64,000 bases of DNA, taken from assembly GCA_026545765.1 (NCBI GenBank), contig JAIFAC010000008.1:204501-268500 (forward strand). The letters are read 5' to 3'. The stretch is from Plantago major. Lineage: Eukaryota > Streptophyta > Magnoliopsida > Lamiales > Plantaginaceae. The notes under the pieces were generated by a model, which saw only the letters and a program-made list of their open reading frames with translations, did not search any database and was not told the DNA's origin. The position numbers and the translations under genes were made by a program. This document shows, piece by piece, positions 40,106 through 53,400 of this stretch (positions within the stretch are counted from its first letter, which is position 1; every line of letters begins with the position of its first letter).

Positions 40106-40604
40106 TGCAGTAGGGTCTTCCACGTAAGCTTCAGGTAACCAAATATGCACGGGGACCATAGGAACTTTGACTGCAAAGGAGGCGACAAAAGAAATCCATA
40201 GAAGAAGTTGACGACGCTCACTGAATTCAGTAGTTAATGAGGTTGGTAAATTGGTGGTACCTGTTTCTAGAAGAATGAGCAGGATACCTAAGAGCATGAA
40301 GACGGATCCAAGCAAGGTATAGAGAAAGAATTGGTAAGCAGCTTTGATCTTATGTTGTCTAGAACCTCAGACACCAATGATAATGAACATAGGACTCAAT
40401 ACGCTTTCGAAAAAACATAGAATAGAAAGAAAGAGATCGAGCATGCAGAAGACGGAAAGGAGAAGGAATTCTAAGAGTTCTAAGAGAATGATGTACTCTT
40501 TTAGGGAACTGCGAATGGAAGACCAACCGACGAGTAGGCAAATAGGAATGAGAAAGGTAGTTATAGAGAAGGAAGAAGAAGGAGATAGCATCAACACCTA
40601 GGTG
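40106..40604 (-). pseudogene. nad4: nad4 internal segment, disrupted (NADH dehydrogenase subunit 4)
   Basis: This encodes the part of Nad4 (an antiporter-like membrane subunit of complex I) corresponding to about residues 84-247 of the usual protein of about 495. Recognisable blocks in order are LGVDAIS, TTFLIPICLLVGW, VFCMLDLF, FFESVLSPMFIIIGV, GSRQHKIKAAYQFFLYTLLGSVFMLLG, TTEFSERRQLLLW and SFAVKVPMVPVHIWLPEA. Two defects break the frame. One extra base lies near 40565 (19 instead of 18 nt between the conserved Ser and the TTFL block). TGA at 40367-40369 replaces the conserved Trp in GVWGSRQ. The sequence runs straight through PMFIIIG, where vascular plants normally carry intron nad4i461. 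Both ends fall at positions that are not standard plant nad4 exon borders. It is a decayed copy, or an exon of a fragmented gene; the segment's identity is secure, its functionality is not. Confidence 0.88.
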
Positions 40605-40666
40605 CACCTTGGGACCGACCTTACGCCCAAGATAACCCCGAAGGGACCAACAAACCAACATGAATC
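40605..40666 (-). other. Short spacer between orf260 and the nad4 segment, with hairpin
   Basis: Sixty-two bases separate the orf260 stop from the nad4 homology. On the minus strand a stem pairs CTTGGG with CCCAAG around a 12-nt loop (about 40607-40630), directly before the nad4 block, and a C(TTCG)G tetraloop motif lies just upstream. This could be the remains of an intron 3' end, but no domain V signature (AGC triad, GAAA loop, GTTC) is present. Confidence 0.35.
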
Positions 40667-41449
40667 TTAACATTTATAATTAGTTCCATATCTTTTGTTG
40701 TAGATTCGAATTACTTTCCAATATTTAGCCCAGAATTTAGGATCTCTAACCAAAAAGCTTTCTCGTAGACTACGAAGTAACCTTGGTTCCAACTTTTTAC
40801 GCTTTTCCCAGTAAATATTTGTGATACGGTCGTATTCTTCACGACTGAGTGTTATTTTGTTTTGTTCAACAAAAAGTTCTTCTATTTTTTGCGAAATAGC
40901 ATCACAATGCCATTCAGATTGATTCCAATCCCTTTTATTTTTAAATCGAAACTCGAAATGATCTATTAAAGGCGGCACTTCTTCTGGTTTAGGCTCTTCT
41001 ACGGTTTGTTCTTCGTTCAACTTCTTTTCACCAAGACTCTCAGGATCTTGTGAGAAGAAGGAAAATTCAGTGCAAGTTGGCTTCTCTGGAGGCAGAGAGG
41101 GACCGTCATTTGAACTAGATCCACCCGGATCATACCCGCTAGGTGGTCCTAAAGATAACCAAGAATCCATAAATAAATACATGAATTTCCAAAAGATTAT
41201 TGTAACCAACGTCTTAACTACAAAGTCAAATATACTTAACCAATATAGACTCCAGTTTCTAGTCCAGTCTCTAGGCATAAAATCGAGTCGACTTCCTGTT
41301 GTATATAAAAATAAAGAAATCATTATATATTTAATAATTGCCGAAGAAAAAGAAACATTCAAATATACAGCAAAGGCAGCACCGTTTTTACGCTTCGCAA
41401 TCTTATTGATTACTACGATTTCGGTAGAGTTTTTTGGGGTTTTCTTCAT
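40667..41449 (-). CDS. orf260, predicted membrane protein of unknown function
   Basis: A 260-codon frame from ATG 41447-41449 to TAA 40667-40669, the longest in the window and much longer than chance predicts at this base composition. I do not recognise the family. Visible layout: a basic N-terminus (residues 1-22), a hydrophobic segment at about 24-50, a second at about 70-96, a Gly/Ser/Pro-rich linker with GPPSGYDPGGSSSNDGPSLPP at about 101-121, an acidic stretch at 134-160, and a basic, probably helical C-terminal domain rich in Trp, Tyr, Arg and Lys (about 165-260). It ends 62 bp before the nad4 segment on the same strand and could share its transcript. Two membrane segments plus a charged tail next to a respiratory-gene fragment recall chimeric ORFs linked to cytoplasmic male sterility; that is analogy only. 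A 138-codon frame on the other strand (41070-41486) is its antisense shadow. Confidence 0.7.
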   Translation of the reverse strand: MKKTPKNSTEIVVINKIAKRKNGAAFAVYLNVSFSSAIIKYIMISLFLYTTGSRLDFMPRDWTRNWSLYWLSIFDFVVKTLVTIIFWKFMYLFMDSWLSLGPPSGYDPGGSSSNDGPSLPPEKPTCTEFSFFSQDPESLGEKKLNEEQTVEEPKPEEVPPLIDHFEFRFKNKRDWNQSEWHCDAISQKIEELFVEQNKITLSREEYDRITNIYWEKRKKLEPRLLRSLRESFLVRDPKFWAKYWKVIRIYNKRYGTNYKC

Positions 41450-44400
41450 GATAGCTCTTTTTTTCTTTTGTATTTTCTTTCTTTAAACTTTAAAAAATAT
41501 TCTTTAAATATTTAAATATATATTATTTTATATATATATATTCATCCCTTCATCCATTCCATCCAACCAAAAACAAATTTTTTCTTATGAAGATTTTTAT
41601 TGTTTGTTAATAGATAAGATAAATCCAAAACAAAACATTCTAAAAGATTCTAACAAGAGAAAAGTTAGACTACTAAAGATGAAAAATGAACATATTAATT
41701 AACAAATAAGAAAACCATAGAAAGTAGAAGGGAAAACGGACAAAAAAACCACTAAAATAGAAATTTAGAGCAAATTACAGATAGAAAATAGGCAAGGGCA
41801 GTTCTATTAACCACAAAGACACTGGGTTGGTATAGCAAAATATTCCTAATATCTATGAGGTACACTCACTTTTACTAACATGCACGATATATTTAAAAGG
41901 TTAAGAATATTATTAGACTCATAGAAAGTAGTCCTATATCTACAACTACAGCGTGGTTTGCCTAAAATAGAACTAGAAAATATTACATATACCCGGAATC
42001 CTTTAAAATACTTACGAACCGGAAACTTCTGTCGGAGATAGGCCGTACTAAGAAGAAATCAAATACAATTCGTATTTCTTGATGGTTTCTACTTGATTGG
42101 TTAGAATATAGAAGTTAGTTTGCAAAACAACAAAAAGGGAAAGGAAACGAAATACATACATCTTAGAAACCTAGTTAGCACCTATTATTGACTCTTTCTT
42201 TAGCTAAACAAAAACACACGCTTGGGTCATTATGCACGGTACTTCCTCTGACTAGATAATTCAAGGTTTACATTTGATTTAGGCAATAGCCGAGACCAAA
42301 ACATCGACATATAAGTTGACTTGTATACCTCGCAGGAGAATCAAAGTTAGGTGAAGATGATGGTTACTTAAATAAAATAAAAACGATCACATAAGTACGT
42401 AATGCATAGAATTACTTCAACGCAAAACAGCCACTTTTCGGAAAGAATCTTCCTAAACTAAATCGCTAAGAAAAAGCAAGTACAATGTAAGTCGCCTTAT
42501 GGTTTTTGTAAATAAAAGAGATAACAGTCCTAACAAGTATCCTAACCTAGTCAAAGTCTATGAGATCTCTCTATTTATAACACGTAACATGTCCGTTTCG
42601 CCTATTACTTAAGAAAACTTGTGTGTGAAAGGACAGCGCTATTCCCAATAAAGAAATATTATTTATTGGTGGTTGATATCCTATTCCACAATAAGACAAA
42701 TAGATAGAAGTACAGACCTAATATTCCAGATTGTTTCAATACCTAAAAGTAAACGCATACAATCACAGGATTCTATCAGTTCAGTGGAGTCTTAGGGTTG
42801 ATAAAAAATTTTGCGTAAACGGATCTTGCTTTATTAAAAAAAATCTTTGTTATGGCCAAGAGAAAGAAAAGAGCAAGGAGATTGCTTTGTACTATGTATT
42901 TTATTAAAACTCGAACATCTATTACCAATACCAATTAAAGCTAAAGTGTAGACCCTACGGAGGTAGGACGCTCACATAGGAGATTTAATCCGGATAAGAA
43001 AGAATTCATGACAATTTATAGAAATATGATTTTGGGCCTTGTTAGTTATATTATATTTATTTAGTTATACATATCTTTTTGCTGTACATGGATGTTACAT
43101 TTATGTTTTTTCTTTCTTCACTAGAGAAATATAAGCATAGACCTCGTACACAAAAACATTCCTATAGAATATTAAATAAATGGTGTAAATCTTTTAGAGT
43201 CAAATTTAAATTTATAAGATCCTCAATCAGAAGAAGGAGAGCATTTGTATGTACTTAATTAAGTAAGTAATCCAAACAAGTATTTTTAAAAGTATAATAA
43301 GTATCAATCAAATAGGAGGAAACAAAAACACATAACACATGGAGCAAGACTTATCTTAGATATATGCACTAAAAAATCACGAACTATACAGAATCTTTTT
43401 ATCTATTTATTTTATTATTTTATTTATTATTTATATAGACAGAATAGAGACAAATCCCTACAAATATCTTTGGTTTTTCCTTCAACGTAAGTTAAAGTAA
43501 GGAATATTGGTGTACTTAGATCTTAGAAGATCGAATCGAAGAAATAATCAATAAAGGAATATCTAATATGCGAGCGAAGGATTATATACAATTTTACAAT
43601 GGTGACTTGTACACTTAATTACAAGATAATACAGGAGAGTGATAATAAAAGAAAAGGAAGAAGCGAAAATGATAATATAATATCTATATCTCTAATAAAG
43701 GTATAAAAAAAAAGCATAATAGACACCTCTATATGTCCTAACTTCTCTTTAATGTTGTGTATTCTAGTTACACAATAATTACTTTTTATTTTTGATTATA
43801 AGCTATAGTATGTGTTTTACGAATAGAAGTTCCAGCAGAATACAACAAGCAATAAAAGATAGACAAGCATGGACTCCAACACCAACAATTCAACACATAT
43901 CTGATAAATACAAAATTAACAAAAAAAAAAAAAGACTCTAGGATAAAAAACAAATATTGAAAATCGTGGTAATTAGAATTATTCGTGTTTTATAAATATG
44001 TGCAATAATACATAATACAACCAACCATTCACCGCTACTGAGCTGAGAGGATAGATATTTATTTATTTATATTAGATACAATATAATATAATTAGAAAAG
44101 ATACATTTTAAGCGGCATAGTTAATATTTATATAATTTATATAAACAACAACTTAAATAAAGAATACAGGAAACACCTCAGTACCTTTTATTTACTTACC
44201 ATAATTTTCCATATATGAAGAACCCGACAGAATCTACTGATAATTGTCTAATACAGCACTATATAATAAGTTTACTACAAATATTAAATATATTTCTATT
44301 TTCTTACTATAATTTTGTCGTTGCACCTAAACAATACATGCACAAAATAGACGAGATTTAAAGTAGATTGCTTCTTTCTTAAATATTATTTCTATAGCTA

Positions 44401-47400
44401 CTAGGAATAAGGAATACGCCGTAAGAATAAAACATACACTAAAGGAAGACTAAACATATTAATATAAATTACTCTTGACTATATTACTGAAATTTATTAT
44501 TTAATTATTTATTAGTATTAGATTTATTAGTATTAGCTAAACTAAACCTAGATATAGAATATAGAATGTTTTCGTAATAACTCACGTAATAACTCACATC
44601 TTTTTACTACAAACAAGAATCCCCTTTCCAACGCAAAATAACTTACGCATAGTACAGAATATTTGCATAATCAGCAATGAACTTTAGGTATTAGATATTA
44701 TATTAGTTAGGTATATCAATAGAAGAATATCTACGCCTAAGGTAAGCTGTTAATAAACGTTAATCAATCCTCAGAGCAGAGCAGAGTATACGCACTATAA
44801 CATATAACACCAGATCTTTATTTTATTTATCTCTATGAAATTGGTAAAGAAAGAATGTAGACTTTCTGAATTTCCTACTGAAGGAGTTTTTGAGTCTCAG
44901 AACTCTACAATTTCCGATAATAGCTGCCTTAAAAAAACTAGTAACTTACTAGAAGGAACCCTGTCGTATAAAAAAGTAATATATATATATATATATATAA
45001 TATATAAAAGAGAAGAGCATGATGGACTATATAATATCACACAATAATAACGAGCGGGGCACAACTCTTCTATTTTACTCCATTTCTTTAGGCAGGCACA
45101 GAAGTAATACAACATAATACAAGAAACATATATCAGGTGTACTTACGAAAATAAATTCTTTTCTTATAATGTTGCTACTGTTTTTCCAAGCATGAACTTG
45201 TTTCAAATATAAACGAACACAAAATTTCTCAGTAAGGGTAAAAGTGGGTACTTCAGCGCGGTGGAAATGAAATTATGTAAGGAATGTAGTAACAAAGCAA
45301 GGGTATAGATTATATTATGCAAGCACAGGAGCAAATGCCATGCATATAATGGAGGATAAGAAACTCGTGTACCTTGACATTAATTGTTATAAGGCGGGGA
45401 TTTATCACATCTTATCTTTGAGTAAAAAGTTTATTTGCTGCAGTGGGTTTTATAGAAGTAATATAGTATGCCACGGGTCTCTGGTCAAGGCCTAGCCCAT
45501 TAAAGGTACAATTAGTGAAAGATATATTAACACAATACTATTTTGTTAGAATTATAGAGTTATTTATATAGAATAAAATAAGAAAACTCGTCGTAGAAGA
45601 AAGATCTCTTAATAAAAAAGGGAGTAATCTTAGTTTCCTGCGTGGAATTCCTCTAGATTTGAATCAATACCTAAACTCTTTCCTACTTTCTTTAAATTCC
45701 CATGTAATAACGTAATAAACTGAGTAGACCCTTTGCCTTCTTTTCCTTTTTCAGGATACAATTATGAGAGACTTTTGGGTTATCCAGCTTTTCCTAATCA
45801 TTTTTTAAGAAGTAAGCAAGTATGCTATACTTTAACAACACCACCTGCTTTTGGTTTTTTTTAAAGATCGCTTGCATTTATTACCGATTTCTAAGAAGTA
45901 AGTAGACATATCATATGAAGAATTTGTAGTAAATTACACGTGCCAAAGGAAAATATCCCTGCACCCGGAAGCCTTGACTGACCTCTGTTTGTTTAAAACA
46001 CATAAATTAGCCCGAATCTTCCAAATATAAAATGAAGTACAATCCAAAAGTGCTCTTACCTCGCTCTAACTTAACCGGAGCTGGAATAAGAAAAATTGTG
46101 CTGCAACTTCTTCATTTTCCAAAGCTTAAGTCTATGCCAAATAAATACTTTATTAGAAAAATAAAATATGAAAAATAATTCTAGGATTGGCTACATTGAC
46201 TTTGCAGATACCTCGTTGACCCAAAGCATACTTTTATTATCCTTGTACTGAAAAGAAAAGGAAGATCTTGATTTTTTGAATTACTTAATAATCCTGTCCT
46301 AGAAGGGTATTTTTGGCATATAAATTAATTATAAATAATATAGAAACTTCACTTAGGTCTAAAAAACTTTAACTTAACACTAGAGAAATAAAAGTAATTA
46401 TAGGATTATTCATAGAAGATAATAGAAGATATTTATTAGATGTTTTGTAGGGAAATCTTCTTAGGTACACGCTGACATATATTATTATAGTCCGTCGGTT
46501 GATTTATGAAAAAGAAAATATATAAAGTTCTTGAATTCAAAGCTAAATATTAACTTATTATGTGCTCTGGTTCTCGATGTGTGAAATAAAGAATCCATCA
46601 TATTTATTTTATTACTCCCTTTCATGAGAACTTCTTTCTTTTGGATTCTTGTGCATATAGATGACTTTGCTCTCCTTTTTCTAGAATGCCTTTACTATGA
46701 GATTCCTTTCTTATGTTACTAACCGAAAATTCTAAGAGTACTTGCTGTTACATTATGTATGATTACTAGAAACTATTCTAACTATTTTTAGAAGAGAGAT
46801 ACTATCCACTCCTTACTTAAGTGCATGCCTTTTTAGTACATGAAGATATATTACTTTGGTTAAAATACTTACTATTTCCTTTATGTTTTAATACTTATCA
46901 ATACTATGATAAATACCTAAACACATATGTTAAGTGCAATACCTTAAATCAATAAAATAAAACAAAGCAGACACAAATATTCTATATCTATATAAGAAAG
47001 ATTAGGAAATACAAAAAAATGTAGAAACATACATCGATGATAGATAAGACAAAATTTAATAACGAAAATATGTAAGTACACAAATCATGCAAGTCGTTAA
47101 AAAGGTAGTGAAGGAATACTAGGATAGGAAGAGAGAGAGAGGGATTAGATAAAGGATCATTATAATTTGAAAGGGAGTGTGCTGTAAAATAAATCTAAAA
47201 GTAAACGTAGATAATAGGAACCAATATTATGAAAAATACGTCAAATTTCCAAAATAACTTATATTCATAGGTGTTCCTTAGCAGGCTTAGTAATAGAACC
47301 ATATTTAATAAAAGAGTATTCAAAAGCTTATATACCATTTTATATAATACCAAAGAGCTTCCTTAAGATTGATGAAGTTCATAAAGGACAACATTGCTTT

Positions 47401-50400
47401 GGGACAAGAATTTAGACTAATACACCACCAAATTTATATAGTTAGCCAGTTCCAGTACAATTTATAGTACAACATATACTTAAAACTTAAAACAAATACT
47501 CCAGCTCTTACTTTTGTTGTCGACACTAGATAGACATCTATCTTTAAATAAAAAAGTACATTTCTAAATATGCACCTTGCACGAGTGTTGGTGTTGGTCA
47601 GTTCTCCTTTATATTCGGTTGTTTCTGGTCTACGTTATAATATCCTAGAATTATGCGTTTCCAAAAGATCTCTTATTCTTTTTCATAGCAGAAATGGACT
47701 CTATTTGTAATTTTACCGACTTGTTGCTAACCACCAACCACCCCTCGACCCTAGCTGCCTAGACCATCTATATAATCTGAACATTTACCTCATACTTTAA
47801 TTCATGGTCCTCAATCCTATTATTATTATATTAATTCTATTCCTCGTGATTTATCGTTACAATTTATAGTAAAGTTGTGTGAGCCCGAAAATAAATAAAT
47901 AAATACAAAGAGAAGAAGGCAATCACCGCTATTAAGAGAATTCTAAGAGAAGTAGAGAAATCCAAAGGAAGAAGTTCATTATTTCATAATTAATTAGTAC
48001 CCATATCATAGGCCTTGTCTTATTAGACTTATTAGATTATATGTACTATAAAAAGTACTCTGACATCTATACACCCCCCCCTATTCCAAATATCTTTCTT
48101 TACATTATACATTATAGTTTGATTGACATTGTGCGATCACTACTATTTGTAAACCCACATCCTATTCGTAATAAAGCATGCCTGGAAACAGTAACAGCGT
48201 TGTGAGCAGTTAGTTGTTACAAGTCCGCTGTTTATTATGTTTGACCTACAAAATCTTAAATTTGATTGGTGTTTGACTTCTTGCATGTATTAATTTAGTA
48301 CAAAAATATCCCTTACATACTTGTCTGGTAGACACTTGTATTTTAAACTCTACCCAGTATACTTTTCCCTTCTTTTCTATATGAGTTCGCTTAATAATAC
48401 CTTATATTATAGACAGTATAAGCATATAATTCGTTGGGAATTGGAGTTAGAAATCATAGAAGAAATAGCGCGATTAAGTCTTAAGTTCGTGAACATTGAT
48501 TTCTTGCTCTTAGAAGAGAAGCATTTTAGTTGTGTACCACCATGTTGTCTATATAGTAGTATATAATACTTTATTTATAAGTGAACATTATATATCTTTT
48601 ATCTTTTATGTATTTGATGACCCAAAAAAGACTTACACCTCGTATCCTTATCCTTTACTACAATACAACTTTTTTTGTTCTGCGACTCGTCACCGTCATC
48701 ATCTTAAAAACTTAGAATTATTCTATGTATTATCATTTATATTGTAGGCAGGCTCGGAAAAATTCTTTGAGCTGCTTGCTGTCTATACTATTGAAATTCT
48801 CTTCCCTAATAAAAGAAAAATAGAATACGTAATTCAAGGAAGAAAAGCACATCTAGTAGAAAGGAAGAAGTCTAAGTCCTAGCAAAGCTATATTTACTTG
48901 GAGTAGAAATGAAATTAGTTTTACTAGGTGTTCCCCAATTATATAATATTAATATGTTTTAATATGTGGGTGAGAATTCTGCATTTCTGTCCTATTTCTT
49001 TTATTTAACCTACCTCTACCTACGCGGACCAAAGCACATTTTTCTAGTTTTTATTCTAAATACTTCTTTTTCTAAAAAAATACTTTATATACTTGATTTA
49101 TAATTCCATAAATATCTTCTAACATCTTCCTCAAAATCTATGTATTTTTGCATGAATGAAGTTTGTCCGCTCAAAACGATAAGACTGCTTGTAAGCAAGC
49201 ACGTCTGGATATAAAGGTTTTTTATTATTATGTCAGTTAGTTTGTATTCAAAGGAATTCTTAGCTTCCCTGTTTAAGTTGTTGAGGACAAATTAACGTGC
49301 TAATTGAGATCTTTTTAATTCTAGCTTCTCTATAATCTTATAATTAAGTAAGGAAGTTCCCAGTCGTTATTCGTCTTTATCTCTTTGTTCCTGAAAGTTT
49401 CCCCTGACTGAGGATGCTTTGTGCTCAAATTAAGTTCTATTCTTTACTTGGCGGTGTATAGGATTTAGTATTCTGGGTAGTAGTCATACATACCACCCCA
49501 CCCATATACCGCAGTGCTTAATTCACCAAACCAAGTCGGCACTAAGTTGTTGACAGTAATTACACTGATTTCTACGCTATAGCAATATGGGGACTATACC
49601 CTCTTTTTCTTTTTAGCAGTAGTCGTGAACATTTTAAGGTAGATAAAATAATAATAATATGTGTTCTGTCTCTTACTCTTAAACTCTTAAAGCTTAAAGA
49701 AGGAAATACCCCGCACGTAGTTTTTTTACAACATACATTTTTTCTCTTCTATTTTGTATTCAAATCCTTTGTTGGCCGAACATAAACACTTTCACAAATG
49801 ATGTGTTAAATTGACTGTTGTTTTTTATTTCCTATATCCCTATATCAAAGGATCTGGCATGCACAAAAATCTGGTTAGAGAGAATGTAATAGGTTCCCAA
49901 GGGTATAGCGAGTCCCTTAAAAGTATTAAAGCGTTCTGTACTTGTTTCCATGTTCCATATTAAATATTAAAATGTAATATATTAAGTTAAGGATGATATA
50001 GTACCGAGTTGTACGGAGACTAATGAATCTCCAGTGGCATATCGTGGTTACTTAGGACGAGGGCTGATTTGTTGATAAATACATCTAAATGATACGTACA
50101 ATGATTATTTAACTAAGAATGAATATACCGCTTATTGGATATTGCACTTATATATTTATATATATAGTATATATATATATAGTATAATAGTCAGTTTAGA
50201 ATTATTTAATAATATTTTATTTAATGGTCGGACCGGCTAGACTTAAGTAGTTTCTCTAATCCCAATATAAAGTAAGATTGTATATTCCATTCGTCACCAA
50301 CTAACTTACGAAAGAGGCGTAGTTTCCATAGATAGAAAGAAAAGAAAGGAGAAGGAATCAAATAAATAAAATGGACATTTTTATGCAGAGATTTTGAGGT

Positions 50401-53400
50401 TTGAAAAGAAAATAGAACAGGGGTATACAGACGACGACGTGTCAGAGGAGAACTAAGACAAGGATCAAAGTTGGCAAGAGATAGGAAAAAGGCATGCCAC
50501 TCATTCGTTGATAAAGTGAAAGACTAGAGAAGATGCATGGTCAACAAGACAAATAGAAACAGAACGAAGTCCAGTCCTTACCAGTCCTTATAATATAAAT
50601 AATAAAAACCCAGCCGGGTTTCAATCAAAACAAAAAAAAGATAGCAGAAAAAGACAAGATTCCCTCACACCTAGTCTAATAAGTTAATAAAACTCATTTC
50701 CATATCTACACTCAAATACGTTGTGTTAGTCTTCTTATTATAGATTCCACAAATTAGAACAGAACAATTATGATCACCCCTCCGATTTAGGCTAGAAGTC
50801 TCTATTCAATGATTCAGCCATTCATTAGGGTCTTAGTTGGGTGTAGGAAATACTCCAGTAATCATTCCCTTTCTTCTTTAAACTCTTCTTTATAGTTGTG
50901 AAAGGTTTCGCTTAAGGAACCTTTCTAATTTTCATTAATTATGTTATGAGTCTATATCGATAAGTACTCCTCTGTTTATGTAGTTGTATCATATGGAATG
51001 CTTGGGGTAGAAGAAAATTCCTGGGCCTAAGATTATTATGTAATTTGGTGCTGTAAATACATTTACCTTTATTATGTTCTTTAACTTGCTTTGATTCGGG
51101 CAGTCTCTCTTGTCTCCGTTATGTTATTCTTAGATATTTATTAAGCTGTTCTTCGTCCTTTCCTTTCTTTGTCTTTCTATGGATTTACTGAGTCCTACCT
51201 GATCTGTGATCTCTTTTAGGACTGGGTAATGAATTATTTGCATTTTATGACTCATTCTCTTCTTTTCTAACCAAATTTAGAAGTATAGAGTTCGTGAACC
51301 AGAGGAGTGGAATTTTTCGGATGAGTTAGTTTAAAAAAGACAAGGAAGAGATAACTTTAAATCATTGAGGATTGTTGGAAGTGTTAGAAAGAAATAAAAT
51401 TTAGACGCTTTCCCCCTTAGTGGTCCTTGTCTTATACTGCACCTCAAAATTCTTTACATTATGGTTATTTTTTATTAGGGGTGTATGGTCTCCTTTATCT
51501 TTACTTGCAAGTAATAGGTACACTGTTTTATATTTATATTATACTGGAAACAAGTAAGATATCAAGAATCATCATCAATATGACTGATTTCATTTCAAAA
51601 AAGCTATTATAGTATCGGATAGAGGAGTCCTTATAATTTAGTAGTAATGCCATTCAGAATCCGTTATCTACTTTACTTTATCCAACATATCTGTAGTAAC
51701 TTGTTATTATACATAGTTTCTAAAGGAGTCCCAAAACAAAAAGGCCCATCTCTTCTTCCGATTTGTGTATTTGATTCATTGCTCTGGCAAGACACAAGGA
51801 TAAGATCACTTATTTTATAATAAAAAAGAAAAAAAAGGGACTCTGTTTATTTCTTCTCTATTATGATATCGACTCAATCCCACATTCCAAGAACAAGCTT
51901 ATATTGATTTAATTTAAACTAGTATTTGTCTAAAACCGAGATATACTTTTTGTACTAAATTACGTGCTTTCTATTAACTAGAATGACACCTATAAAGAAG
52001 CCCTATAATTATAAAGTACTCTGCTCTGTTTATCAAAAAATAGGAAGCATGTTTTCTCCAGGCTACCTCTTTTCGTGGAATCCTATAAATCCAATATAAA
52101 TTGCAGCCTTGTGTACTCTTGTAACAGCAGCGTGAATAAATAAATAAAAGGTAGTATTCGTGTCTTTGGTTTTTACCTTATAATTTATATTGGGAAATGC
52201 AAGAACATAGTCTTAAGTGATCTCTCCTATAAAAGATAAAAGGGGGGATAGGTACTACATTGTACATAATGTTTAGGGAATTCACGTGTTAAATAAATCT
52301 CTATCTCATCATTCTATAATTAATTCTAAATAGTCTACTCTACCGTAATGCAGATATCTATCTCTTTATCAAAGCTATCTATAAGGGTAAGTAGAGGATA
52401 TTAGAGTTCTTTACCTTATGTGTTTGTGCATTCTTCGTGTTTCCTATTAAATGAAATTCTAGTTTTCTTTCTTGTTGTTTTATGTGGCTTTGGAAATAGA
52501 AGCAAATGCTTTTGCATATAAAATATGCTTTTTTTATTATATATAATTATATATACACAATTAAGGAATAAAATAAGACCTCGAGTGAAATATAAGCTTT
52601 AAAAGAAAGGAGACCTATCTAGAACTTCTACCCTTCCAATTCTAAGCGGAAAGTCTTGCATTTTTTCCAGTATACAATTTGGCCCACATAAAATTGTCAA
52701 GGTTAAAGGACAAGTTCTTCTCTATTTTTACTTTATTTTTACTTTATTATACTCCCCCAGGTTCCTCTTTTCATTTCCATATGATCCACAGAACAATAAG
52801 TTCACAAATCCTTATTTTTGTATGTAACAGGAGAGGGCTCAAACTACTACTACTTCAAAGATCAAGCAAGGATTAAGAATAATTTCTTCTATATTTCATT
52901 GCGAAATGAGTGTGAACATTAAAGAAAATTGATATACTATGATAATGAGTGCATACAATAATTCAAATTGGAGTCTAGAATAGAATAGGCCAGGAATATA
53001 AGACCAAGCGCTTTTTAGGTCAACCCCTACTTTTTAGATCTAGATCCTCTTTGATTATTGCATGCGAATTGTATCTTTTTAGACCAAAGCATTATCGAGG
53101 ATTTGAGGATTTTTCAAGTCTATAACAGAAGTTCACTTTTCAAATAAATAGAAGCAAAAGGTTTTTTCCGGAAACATATATATAAATGTGGTTAATAGGC
53201 AGAAGTCGTGCAGATACACTAATTATAGCAATAGACGGAATACATATTAGTCATAGTTCATTACTAACAAAAAAGGAAGGAAGAACAAAAGCGAAGGTTA
53301 CAAGTCAAAAGATCTAACAATATAGAACCTTACTTGAGCTGATATAGTCGCGATAAGTTGTTCACTTGAAGCAGGTCCAGCTTGTATATAATTCTTATAG

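Noticed and set aside
40340..40400. General use of UGA as tryptophan
   Set aside because: Tryptophans in nad9 and the other nad4 tryptophans use TGG, so one TGA does not support a code change.
40605..40670. Group II intron domain V/VI before the nad4 segment
   Set aside because: A stem is present, but the AGC triad, GAAA-type loop and GTTC end of domain V are not visible.
40359..40673. 104-codon frame overlapping nad4 as a separate gene
   Set aside because: Only its first part is in the Nad4 frame before the inserted base; the rest is Nad4 read out of frame.
41070..41486. 138-codon plus-strand frame
   Set aside because: It is the antisense of orf260, which is longer and has a coherent protein layout.
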